A stretch of 64,000 nt of DNA from Candidatus Flexifilum breve (lineage in GTDB: Bacteria > Chloroflexota > Anaerolineae > Aggregatilineales > Phototrophicaceae), in contig JADKGC010000005.1 of the NCBI GenBank assembly GCA_016717205.1, positions 248,001 through 312,000 of the forward strand. Reading direction: 5' to 3'. The first letter of the stretch is position 1. Each line of letters opens with the position of its first letter. The notes beneath the pieces were generated by a model. That model was not told the origin of the DNA, did not search any database, and was given only the letters and a program-made list of their open reading frames with translations. A program made the position numbers and the translations under genes. This document shows positions 26,973-34,984 of the stretch, one piece after another.

Positions 26973-27680
26973 TTACTGATCCTCTGTTGGGTCGACGGTC
27001 AGACCTGCTTCCATAGCGAAACGAGCTGCGTCCCACCGCCGGGACAGGTTAAGCTTCCGCAAGATGTTATGCACATGATTCTTCACGGTGAGGATATGAA
27101 TCACTAACGTATCAGCGATCTCCTGATTGCTCATGCCCGCCGCAACACAGCGCAATATTTCCAGTTCCCGGGGCGTTAGTGCCAATTCTGGCGTTACTTG
27201 TTTGCCGGGCGTGCCGAGTGTCCATAAACGAGAGCATAGTTCCGTCGTGACAGCGGCTGAAAAGCTGACGCTGCATAAGAATACACTGCGAACCGTAGCT
27301 GCCACCTCGGCAACCGGCACACCTTGCAAGCAGTAAGCCGATGCGCCCGCCTGCAAATAATCTACGATGGTACTTGGATCGTCTGGTAGTTCCAGTACGA
27401 CACTCGGTATTTGCTGTGTCCGCCAATACGTCAACCATGAGAATATACGCTGCCGTCGGAGGTTGCCGTCAAGCAGCACCATGTGCGCACCGTGGATTTT
27501 TTCCTCCGGGAGCACGGCGCCATCGTAGATGGCGGCGACAACAAACTCGACATATTGCCCAAGCGCCATGGTCAATCCCTCGTATAGTAAGCGACTGGCA
27601 CTTACAATGATGAGAGACGGGACTGCTTGTGTAATCAGATAGGGAACGGTCGCAGCCAATACACTGTCAGTAGGATTCAT
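26973..27680 (-). CDS. LuxR-family transcription regulator with receiver-like N-terminus
   Basis: A 235-residue NarL/LuxR-type protein. Residues about 20-140 have a receiver-like order (SLIIVSASRLLYEGLTMALG, MVLLDGN, IPSVVLELPDD, YLQAGASAYCLQG) with D-containing HMVLLDG where the phosphoacceptor would be, though the N-terminal acidic pair is missing. Residues about 165-225 are the helix-turn-helix: LALTPRELEILRCVAAGMSNQEIADTL, TVKNHVHNILRKL. GGGAGG lies 5 bases upstream of the ATG. It sits between the eCIS operon and the divergent BTAD regulator, so control of the eCIS genes is plausible but not shown. Confidence 0.85.
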   Translation of the reverse strand: MNPTDSVLAATVPYLITQAVPSLIIVSASRLLYEGLTMALGQYVEFVVAAIYDGAVLPEEKIHGAHMVLLDGNLRRQRIFSWLTYWRTQQIPSVVLELPDDPSTIVDYLQAGASAYCLQGVPVAEVAATVRSVFLCSVSFSAAVTTELCSRLWTLGTPGKQVTPELALTPRELEILRCVAAGMSNQEIADTLVIHILTVKNHVHNILRKLNLSRRWDAARFAMEAGLTVDPTEDQ

Positions 27681-27761
27681 TTCACCTCCCGGTTCTAACT
27701 AGTTATGACCCAACAAGCATTGATATTACAGTTTATTAATTTTCTGGTTTTCATACTCCAC

Positions 27762-27767
27762 TATAAT
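27762..27767 (+). promoter_or_regulatory. perfect -10 box (TATAAT) before the BTAD regulator
   Basis: A consensus TATAAT lies 55 bases upstream of the start at 27823 in an AT-rich stretch. No good -35 hexamer is present at 16-18 bases (ATTTTC or TTTTCT only), so the promoter may depend on an activator. The same gap serves the divergent LuxR gene. Confidence 0.35.
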
Positions 27768-27822
27768 TTACAATCGTGACAAACACGTAACACACTGCAA
27801 GACATACCAGCAGAGGTATAAG

Positions 27823-30800
27823 ATGTCAGACGTACGGTTGTACTTTTTTGGCACTCCTCGCTGCGAACGACTTGGTCAGATTATCAATTTCGAGCGGCGT
27901 AAATCCACCGCGCTGCTGGCATATTTGTTTATCAGCGGGAAGTACCACGCCCGTGACACCCTGGCCACACTGCTCTGGTCCGACTACAACCAGCAAAACA
28001 GCCGGACGACACTTCGGCAAGTTCTCACCGATATCAAGCAAAAGCTAGGCGATGATCTACTCGATATTGGCCGTGAAGAAATTGGTATCAGTGCCGAACA
28101 TTTTGTTTGGGTAGACGTAATCGATTTTCAAAACTGTTTACAGCTCACCCGAGCACACGGGCATGCACGTGGGCAGTTATGCACCAATTGCGCTGATCTG
28201 CTCACTGCAGCGGTTGACCTGTACCGCGCCGACTTTCTCAGCGGCTTTTCGATTCCCGACAGCGCCGAATTCGACGACTGGCAGGCATTCCAAACGGAAC
28301 AGCTTCGCCTGGAATATGTCGATGCGCTGGATCGTCTGTTGTCGTATCATGTCCAAAGTGACGCCCGCGATGCGGGCTTTGCACATGCGCGCCGCTGGAG
28401 CGAACACAATCCACTGGACGAACGACCCCACCGTTATCTCATGCAGCTCTACGCCAATGCAGGGCAAGAAGCGGCGGTCACGAATCAGTTCAATTACTGT
28501 AAGCAAGTTGTGGAAGCGGCGGGCTTGACACTCGACCCGGAAACTGAGCAGCTTTACAAAGACCTCCGCGGGACACAGCACCTGGTGATTGAATCTCCGG
28601 TACTGACGCCAACCTCGTCGCTCTACGTGGGCAGGCTGCCTTCGCTGCCCAACCGCTTTGTTGGTCGGGGCGAAGAACTGAAACAAATCTGCGCGGACTT
28701 GACGTCGCCAGGGTGTCGCTTGTTGACGCTTTTAGGTGCCCCCGGTGTCGGCAAAACCCGTTTGGGCTTGAAAGCAGTCGAGCAGTTAGCTTCTGGGTTC
28801 GTCAACGGTGGATATTTCGTCCCTCTCGCTTCGATTAATGACCCCGCGCTCGTCGCGCAAACCGTCGCACGTGTCCTCGATGTGAAGGAACGCGGCGAAG
28901 CGGGAATTACTGAGCAACTCAAGAATTTCCTGGCAGATAAAGCTTGTTTGCTGCTGCTCGACAACTTTGAGCATGTGCTGGACGCAGCGGCGTTCGTCGG
29001 CGAAATCCTCACCGCCAGTCCACAGACGAAAATCTTGGTGACGAGCCGCGAACCGCTCAACCTGTACGGCGAACACGAATATATCGTCCCGCCCTTCACC
29101 TTGCCCGAACGACACGACCAGCCTGAACAGATCATGCACAATGAGGCGGTAAGCTTATTCGCGGAACGCGCACACGCAGCGGCATCTGGTTTCAGCCTGA
29201 GTACAGATAATGTGCTGACAGTTGCGGAGATTTGCCGCCGACTAGAGGGACTTCCGCTAGCGATTGAACTGGCGGCGACGAGGGTCAAGCTGTACTCGCT
29301 GAATGAGCTACTCAAACTACTGGAACAACGGCTCGGCGTGCTAACAAGCACGATTCGCAATTATCCGCCGCGGCATCAGACACTGCGGGCAGCCATCGAT
29401 TGGAGTCACAGTCTGCTCAGCGGGGCCGAGGTCGTGTTATTCCGACGAATCGGCGTCTTTGTTGGCGGATGCACGGTAGACAGCGTCGAAGCCGTCTGCG
29501 CTGATGGGCTGTCGGACGTGCAGGGGTTGATTGAGGCACTGGTCAATAAGAGCCTGCTCCAACCGCAAAAAGGCGACCATGCTGTGCCGCGCTTCACTAT
29601 GCTCGAGACCCTTGGAGAATATGCACTCGCAAAACTCGCGGAAAGCCGTGAAGAAACCAGCACCCGAGAAGCGCTTGCGACGTACTTCGTAAGCCTCGTC
29701 GAGCAGGCCCAGCTGGAACTGCGCGGAATGAATCAGCGATTCTGGGTGCAGCGATTGGATGACGACTACGACAATATTCGCGCCGTATTGCAGTGGTTCT
29801 TACAGAACGGCGATACGAAAAAACTCAACTCCATGGGACGGCTGTTGGTTGCTTTCTGGCATGATCGGGGCTATCTATCCGAGGGTCGCTACTGGTTGGA
29901 AGTCGCGCTGCAATCGGGCGAAGACTCAACTCAGCTGGAGGCCGAGACGCTGGAGGCAATATTTTCGCTGGCTTGGGCACAAGGCGATTACCGGGCGGCG
30001 CAGCAGTATGCAAGTCAATATCTGAAAGCAGCGCAAATCCTTAAAGACGCTGCATCGATTGCGGCAGCCTACCATGCGCTGGGGGGCGCCGCACTCGCTT
30101 TAGGCGAGTATGACATCGCGCGTCACCATTACGAGGAGAGCCGACAGATCAGTTCGACTCCGAAGAAACTCTGGTCAACTTCATTCGCCCTGACTGGCAT
30201 TGGCGAAGTTGCTTATCTACAGGGAGATTACGTCTCCGCGCGGCGCTACTTCCAAGAGGATTTGGAGCATGCGCGTGACACCCATTCAGCCCAAGCAATC
30301 TCTGCCGCACTCAATGGACTCGCTAAAGTAGCCGATATGCAGGGAGATTATCCCTCCGCGCAAGGCTATGCGAGAGAGAGTCTTGCGCTGGCTGAGGAAG
30401 TCGGGAATCAACAGGGTAAGGCGATTGCCTTGAACCGCCTCGGACGTATCGCTCGTCAGTTGGGGAATATCATGCAGGCAAAAAGTCTGCATGAGCAAGG
30501 TCTCGCGTACGCACGGGCGATTCACAACGCCCCCATCACCGCGTTTACACTCAACAAGTTAGGGGAGGTCGCCGCGGACGAAGGTGATTACCAAACGGCT
30601 CTTAATCTGCATAGCGACGCGCTCCGCCGCAACCGTGAGATGAATGATCCCTATTACATCGCCGACAACCTGTGCTATCTAGCGGCAGTCAGCCTCAAGC
30701 TCGGCGCCTTGGACGATACGGAGGCGTACATACGCGAATCGCTGGAGCTTGCGGCGAAGATCAATGCGCTCGTGGTGTTGTTTCAGATATTCGACTGCTG

Positions 30801-31020
30801 GGCCGAATGGTTCAGTTCCCAAAGGCAGTTCGAGCGCGCCGCAGAACTGGTCGGTTTCATCGTTCATCATCCGGCAGTCTCGGCGGCAGTCGCCAAGCAG
30901 GCGCGGGCGCTCTACCAGGACCTGGAAACAAAGCTGCCATCCGATCAGCTCTTAGCACTTATCGCGCGGGGCAAGGATACTTCGATTGAAATGATCATTC
31001 ACCAACTTAGGCAGCGCTAG
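27823..31020 (+). CDS. BTAD/NB-ARC/TPR transcription regulator (AfsR-like)
   Basis: A 1065-residue multidomain regulator. Residues about 1-100 form a winged-helix DNA-binding domain (GTPRCERLGQIINFERRKSTALLAYLF, TLRQVLTDIKQKLG), 100-250 the bacterial transcription activation domain BTAD (LYRADFLSGFSIPDSAEFDDWQ, LLSYHV, NPLDERPHRYLMQLYANAG). Residues about 275-560 are an NB-ARC/STAND ATPase with Walker A GAPGVGKT at 305-312 and Walker B LLLLDNF near 377. From about 690 onward lie tetratricopeptide repeats (ALGEYDIARHHYEES, LQGDYVSARRYF, MQGDYPSAQGYARES). Such switches sense a ligand through the TPRs and oligomerise. AGAGG precedes the ATG. It may control the eCIS operon or the downstream GH3 gene; neither is proven. 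Confidence 0.93.
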   Translation: MSDVRLYFFGTPRCERLGQIINFERRKSTALLAYLFISGKYHARDTLATLLWSDYNQQNSRTTLRQVLTDIKQKLGDDLLDIGREEIGISAEHFVWVDVIDFQNCLQLTRAHGHARGQLCTNCADLLTAAVDLYRADFLSGFSIPDSAEFDDWQAFQTEQLRLEYVDALDRLLSYHVQSDARDAGFAHARRWSEHNPLDERPHRYLMQLYANAGQEAAVTNQFNYCKQVVEAAGLTLDPETEQLYKDLRGTQHLVIESPVLTPTSSLYVGRLPSLPNRFVGRGEELKQICADLTSPGCRLLTLLGAPGVGKTRLGLKAVEQLASGFVNGGYFVPLASINDPALVAQTVARVLDVKERGEAGITEQLKNFLADKACLLLLDNFEHVLDAAAFVGEILTASPQTKILVTSREPLNLYGEHEYIVPPFTLPERHDQPEQIMHNEAVSLFAERAHAAASGFSLSTDNVLTVAEICRRLEGLPLAIELAATRVKLYSLNELLKLLEQRLGVLTSTIRNYPPRHQTLRAAIDWSHSLLSGAEVVLFRRIGVFVGGCTVDSVEAVCADGLSDVQGLIEALVNKSLLQPQKGDHAVPRFTMLETLGEYALAKLAESREETSTREALATYFVSLVEQAQLELRGMNQRFWVQRLDDDYDNIRAVLQWFLQNGDTKKLNSMGRLLVAFWHDRGYLSEGRYWLEVALQSGEDSTQLEAETLEAIFSLAWAQGDYRAAQQYASQYLKAAQILKDAASIAAAYHALGGAALALGEYDIARHHYEESRQISSTPKKLWSTSFALTGIGEVAYLQGDYVSARRYFQEDLEHARDTHSAQAISAALNGLAKVADMQGDYPSAQGYARESLALAEEVGNQQGKAIALNRLGRIARQLGNIMQAKSLHEQGLAYARAIHNAPITAFTLNKLGEVAADEGDYQTALNLHSDALRRNREMNDPYYIADNLCYLAAVSLKLGALDDTEAYIRESLELAAKINALVVLFQIFDCWAEWFSSQRQFERAAELVGFIVHHPAVSAAVAKQARALYQDLETKLPSDQLLALIARGKDTSIEMIIHQLRQR

Positions 31021-31165
31021 AGCAAGAGAAGTACTCCACTTCAACACAGCGCGATCTTGCCACATCTGTTTAGTAAACTTAATGCGTCAGCCCGTTGATC
31101 AGGATCAGAAGCATGCACAACTCGCGGCTCTCTTGAGTACATTTGTCACTTAAATTATTCGGTAT

Positions 31166-31195
31166 TTGGCGGTACATATGGAATGCTTGTAGAAT
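31166..31195 (+). promoter_or_regulatory. sigma70-like promoter of the GH3 gene
   Basis: TTGGCG (31166-31171) and TAGAAT (31190-31195) are separated by 18 bases, giving a start near 31202. The rest of the 346-base gap (31021-31366) holds the palindrome below and no open frame I would call a gene. An imperfect short hairpin near 31032-31046 follows the BTAD stop. Confidence 0.5.
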
Positions 31196-31206
31196 GATCT
31201 GCAAGT

Positions 31207-31223
31207 TTTGTTTAATAAACAAA
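31207..31223 (+). promoter_or_regulatory. 17-bp palindromic operator candidate before the GH3 gene
   Basis: The sequence TTTGTTTAATAAACAAA has 8-base perfectly complementary arms around one base. It begins about 5 bases after the predicted transcription start of the GH3 promoter, where a bound repressor would block transcription. It differs from the LacI-type site at 33793, so a second regulator may be involved. Confidence 0.5.
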
Positions 31224-31366
31224 TGCAATCCATGCGATCAAGCATACTGGTGGTCACGGCAGAGGCTTCCAGAGTTCCCTTTGCTCCCTCGCATACGCTC
31301 CCACGAACTATCTGCGCGTTTGGAGAGCTGTTGAGATTTAACTGAATCACCTTGGAGTTCAAACCT

Positions 31367-33508
31367 ATGTTCAAAAAAGACACTTGTACCCTGAGTCGTG
31401 AAGAGATCGAAGCGCAAGCTCAAGCGCTGCTCGGGCAAATGACCTTGAAAGAAAAGGTCTGGATGCTCAACGGCAACTGGGATATTTGGGGCAACATCGA
31501 GAAATACCAGAACGGTTATAACCCCGTCCCGATTGACACGAACGGCTGCCCGCGGCTGGGCATCTCGCCGATTCGCTTCAGCGATGGGCCACGCGGCGTG
31601 GTCATGGGACATTCGACCTGTTTCCCGGTGTCGATGGCGCGCGGCGCCAGCTTTGACCCCGAGCTTGAGCAGCGCATTGGCGCCGTGATTGGCAAAGAGG
31701 CGCGCGCGCAGGGGGCGAACTACTTCGGCGGCGTATGTATCAACCTGCTGCGGCATCCAGCGTGGGGACGGTCGCAGGAAACTTACGGTGAAGATCCCTT
31801 CCTGCTGGGCGAGATGGGCGCGGCGCTCACCAAAGGCGTCCAGTCGCACAATGTGATCGCCTGTGTCAAGCATTATGCCGTCAACAATATCGAGAACTCC
31901 CGCTTCTGGGTAAATGTCAAGGCAGATGAGCGCACGATGCACGAGGTGTACCTGCCGCACTTCAAGAAGTCGATTGATGCAGGCGCGGCCTCGGTCATGG
32001 GAGCTTACAACCTGTTCAACGGCGATCACTGCTGTGAAAGCCGCTGGCTGCTCACCGACGTTCTGCGCGACGACTGGGGCTTCGAGGGCTTCGCCATCTC
32101 CGACTTCGTCGCCGGCGTCCGCGATACCAAGAAGGCGATTGAAGCCGGGCTGGACATCGAAATGCCCATGCCGATTCATTATCAGCGCAACCTCCTCGCC
32201 GCCGTCGAAGAAGGTCGCGTGGCGGAAGCAACCGTCGACACCGCCGTCCTCCGCATCCTGCGCACGCTGCTGGTCTTTGAAAACACGCCGGAAGCGATAG
32301 CCTACACGCCAGACCTCGTCGCCAGCAAGGAACACACCGATCTCGCCCGCGAAGTCGCGGAAAAGTCGATGGTGCTCATCAAGAATGCGAACGCTGTGCT
32401 GCCCTTCCCGAAGCCCGTTAAGCGCATTCTGCTGGCCGGGGAACTGGGAAACCGTAACAACACGGGCGATGTCGGTTCGAGCAACACCAGTTCACCTTAT
32501 GTCGTGCCGCCGCTGGAAGGGCTGCGCAGCTATTTCGGCGCGGATGCCGAGATCGTGTACTGCACGGAAAGTGAACTCGACACCGCGGCCGCCGAAGCCG
32601 CGCAGGCCGACTGCGTGATCATCGTGGTTGGCAACGACAAATATGACGAAGGTGAATACATCTCTGCCGAGCCCAATGCCGACTTTTCGTTCGACGAAGC
32701 GGTCATCAAGGGGACCGAGAACATGGGCTTGTCCACCGCGCGCTTCGGTGAAACGTTTCCCGGCATTGGCGACGCCAAAGGTGGCGACCGGCAAAGCCTG
32801 TCGCTCAAGCCCACGCAGATCGAACTCATCAAGCGCGTTGGCGGCGTGAACCCGAAGACGGTCGTCGTCCTCATCGGCGGCGGCACGATCATGACGAAAG
32901 AGTGGGAAGCCGACGTTCCGGCAATTCTGTATGGTTGGTACTCGGGGATGGAAGGCGGCAACGCCCTGGCGCGGGTGCTCTTCGGTGATGTGAATCCCTC
33001 GGGTAAACTGCCGTTCACCGTCCCGCAGGACGTCAGCCATCTACCCTATTTCAGCAACACGGACGCCGAGATCACCTATGACCTGTATCACGGCTATTCG
33101 TATCTCGATAAGTACGGCTATGCCCCCGCCTACCCGTTTGGTTTTGGACTGTCGTATACGGCGTGGGCGTATGGCGAACCCGTGCTCACCCAGCAGGCGG
33201 ATCGCGTCGAGGTCACAGTCGAGCTGCGCAATGTAGGCAGTGTGGCGGGCGCCGAAGTCGTTCAGGTGTATGTCGGCCTGCAGCAGTCGGCGGTTGACCG
33301 CCAGAAGAAACTGTTAAAAGGCTTCAAGAAGGTCTATCTGGAACCCGGCCAGTCCGCCGCTGTGACAATTCCGGTCGCGCTGGATGACCTGCGGTACTTC
33401 AGCAATGAGCAGCGCCAGTGGGTCTTTGAGGCCGGAACCTACACGTTCGCGATTGGTTCCAGCTCCGCGGAAGCTGACCAGCAGGTCAAGACCATCGTGC
33501 TCGGCTAG
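31367..33508 (+). CDS. GH3 family beta-glucosidase
   Basis: A 713-residue glycoside hydrolase family 3 enzyme. The N-terminal barrel shows RLGISPIRFSDGPRGV, GGVCINLLRHPAWGRSQETYGEDPFL, VIACVKHYAVNNIE and the nucleophile region GFEGFAISDF (Asp in SDF). The second domain has KSMVLIKNANAVLPF and an FSFDEAVIKGTE region. A C-terminal fibronectin III-like domain follows YPFGFGLSYTAWAYGEP. Expected action: release of terminal beta-D-glucose from oligosaccharides. No signal peptide is present, so it is probably cytoplasmic and acts on imported sugars. The ATG at 31367 has TTGGAG upstream; a TTG at 31352 is the alternative. It precedes a LacI regulator and an importer. Confidence 0.92.
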   Translation: MFKKDTCTLSREEIEAQAQALLGQMTLKEKVWMLNGNWDIWGNIEKYQNGYNPVPIDTNGCPRLGISPIRFSDGPRGVVMGHSTCFPVSMARGASFDPELEQRIGAVIGKEARAQGANYFGGVCINLLRHPAWGRSQETYGEDPFLLGEMGAALTKGVQSHNVIACVKHYAVNNIENSRFWVNVKADERTMHEVYLPHFKKSIDAGAASVMGAYNLFNGDHCCESRWLLTDVLRDDWGFEGFAISDFVAGVRDTKKAIEAGLDIEMPMPIHYQRNLLAAVEEGRVAEATVDTAVLRILRTLLVFENTPEAIAYTPDLVASKEHTDLAREVAEKSMVLIKNANAVLPFPKPVKRILLAGELGNRNNTGDVGSSNTSSPYVVPPLEGLRSYFGADAEIVYCTESELDTAAAEAAQADCVIIVVGNDKYDEGEYISAEPNADFSFDEAVIKGTENMGLSTARFGETFPGIGDAKGGDRQSLSLKPTQIELIKRVGGVNPKTVVVLIGGGTIMTKEWEADVPAILYGWYSGMEGGNALARVLFGDVNPSGKLPFTVPQDVSHLPYFSNTDAEITYDLYHGYSYLDKYGYAPAYPFGFGLSYTAWAYGEPVLTQQADRVEVTVELRNVGSVAGAEVVQVYVGLQQSAVDRQKKLLKGFKKVYLEPGQSAAVTIPVALDDLRYFSNEQRQWVFEAGTYTFAIGSSSAEADQQVKTIVLG

Positions 33509-33537
33509 GCGATTTACCAGAGTTCGCCCAACTGGGG

Positions 33538-33584
33538 CGCTTGAGCGTCGGAGCGGGGCAGATCCCCACCCCGACGCTCAAGCG
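33538..33584 (+). terminator. strong stem-loop after the GH3 gene
   Basis: A 14-base perfect stem (arms 33538-33551 and 33571-33584, core GCTTGAGCGTCGG) with a loop that contains its own GGGG/CCCC pair lies 30 bases after the stop. Only a short T run (TTTT at 33592) follows, so it may terminate weakly or protect the mRNA end. Confidence 0.6.
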
Positions 33585-33649
33585 ATCACCGTTTTCAGGC
33601 ACACGCAGCGCTCGGCAGAAGTTCGTAGACCGTGCTCTTGAAAAAAATG

Positions 33650-33677
33650 TTGCACGAGTCAAAAAAGCCACTATAAT
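33650..33677 (+). promoter_or_regulatory. promoter candidate of the lacI-type gene
   Basis: A perfect TATAAT (33672-33677) with a weak TTGCAC (33650-33655) 16 bases upstream would start a transcript near 33684, about 130 bases before the regulator's ATG. The -35 match is only three of six. Confidence 0.45.
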
Positions 33678-33708
33678 GTCCGTAGTTGTGCATCAACATA
33701 GGTGATGG

Positions 33709-33783
33709 ACGGCGGATTTTAGAGCGTTGTTGGTCTGAGAATGACAGTAGTAACACCCCGGTGGATTGTTCCGCCGTTTTTTT
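33709..33783 (+). ncRNA. structured leader ending in an intrinsic-terminator-like hairpin
   Basis: ACGGCGGA (33709-33716) pairs perfectly with TCCGCCGT (33770-33777), closing a 53-base loop, and is followed by seven T residues (33777-33783). With the promoter at 33650-33677 this predicts an RNA of about 100 nucleotides that ends 30 bases before the LacI-type start codon. It could be an attenuator, a riboswitch-like leader or a small RNA. I recognise no known riboswitch consensus in the loop. Confidence 0.45.
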
Positions 33784-33792
33784 GGTAGTAAA

Positions 33793-33808
33793 TTGAAAGC
33801 GTTTACAA
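33793..33808 (+). promoter_or_regulatory. LacI/cre-type operator overlapping the regulator's start region
   Basis: TTGAAAGCGTTTACAA fits the LacI-family/cre operator pattern (near-palindrome around central CG). It lies 4 bases before the ATG at 33813, so binding would block transcription or elongation into the gene, suggesting autoregulation of the operon. Confidence 0.65.
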
Positions 33809-33812
33809 TTTG

Positions 33813-34916
33813 ATGAACAGTGGCAATCTTGATGTAAAAAAGAAGCCTCGTGTCACGATTACGGACGTCGCCCGCGCCGCGGGTTTGTCGGTGGCGACGG
33901 TCTCGCGCGTCCTGAGTGGCTATGAATTCGTCAAAGAGTCGACCCGAACCCGCGTGATGGAAGCGGTGGAGCAGCTCGGCTACGTGGCGAGCCTCCCGGC
34001 GCGCAGTCTGGCCGGTGGGCGGTCGCGGACAATCGGTGTCCTGGTGCCGAACCTGGACGTTGGGTATGTCGGCACGGTCACCCAAGGCATCGATCAAGCC
34101 TTGTCGAAGGCCAACTGTGACCTCGTCTTATATACCAGCCATCATCAAGCGACCAAAGAAATTTATCACGTCAGCGCCATTGCCAACGGCATCACCGAAG
34201 GTTTGCTGCTGGTGGCGCCGCAGTTTACCTCCGCCTATCTCGACATGCTGCGTGATCGCGGCTTCCCGTACGTCCTCATCGATCAAACCGATGCCAATAA
34301 CAACAGCGATGTGGTTGAATCGACCAATTACCAAGGCGCGTACGAGGCCACCCGGTATTTGTGCCAGTTGGGACACACGCGCATCGCCTTTATTGTGGGC
34401 GAGCTGAGCGTGTGGAGCGCCGTCGAACGCCTGCGCGGTTACAAAGCCGCCCTCGCCGACCACCAGATTCCCCTTGTACCGGAACTGATCCTTCAAGGTG
34501 ACTATCAGCAGCAAACCGGCTACGAAGTTACCAAGCAAGTCCTGAATAATGTTAATCCGCCGCCGACGGCGATTTTTGCCTGCAATGATATTTCAGCTTT
34601 TGGCGCCATGGATGCCGCCCGTGAACATGGCTTACGCATCCCGGACGATATTTCCATTATTGGTTTTGACGATATCCCCCAGGCATCTCTGGTCTACCCC
34701 AAGTTGACGACCGTGCGGCAGCCGTTGCAGCAAATGGGTCAGGTGGCCGCCGAGATGCTTGTGGAGCGCATTATGGATCCCAGCCGTTTGCCACGGCGGG
34801 TGACACTGGCGACACAGCTTGTCATTCGCGATTCATGCGCTCCACCTCAACTTCAAGTGAGTGACAGCCAAGCATCCTTCCCGGAGACAGGAGGCAGCCT
34901 AGCGCCGACAAATTGA
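33813..34916 (+). CDS. LacI-family transcription repressor
   Basis: A 367-residue regulator with the LacI helix-turn-helix near the N-terminus (VTITDVARAAGLSVATVSRVL, followed by the hinge YVASLPARSLAGGRSRTIGVLVPNL) and a periplasmic-binding-protein-like sensor domain (EGLLLVAPQFTSAYLDML, IAFIVGELSVWSAVERLRGY, AIFACNDISAFGAMDAA, IIGFDDIPQASLVYPKLTTVRQP). It probably senses a sugar brought in by the adjacent importer or released by the GH3 enzyme. The ATG at 33813 has no clear Shine-Dalgarno sequence, which together with the leader suggests unusual translation. The importer begins 68 bases downstream. Confidence 0.93.
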   Translation: MNSGNLDVKKKPRVTITDVARAAGLSVATVSRVLSGYEFVKESTRTRVMEAVEQLGYVASLPARSLAGGRSRTIGVLVPNLDVGYVGTVTQGIDQALSKANCDLVLYTSHHQATKEIYHVSAIANGITEGLLLVAPQFTSAYLDMLRDRGFPYVLIDQTDANNNSDVVESTNYQGAYEATRYLCQLGHTRIAFIVGELSVWSAVERLRGYKAALADHQIPLVPELILQGDYQQQTGYEVTKQVLNNVNPPPTAIFACNDISAFGAMDAAREHGLRIPDDISIIGFDDIPQASLVYPKLTTVRQPLQQMGQVAAEMLVERIMDPSRLPRRVTLATQLVIRDSCAPPQLQVSDSQASFPETGGSLAPTN

Positions 34917-34984
34917 GACGTTTTCCCACTGAAGACCGCTTAGTTAGTTCGTTATGTGACCTTCTCGAATAATTGGAGGACAAA

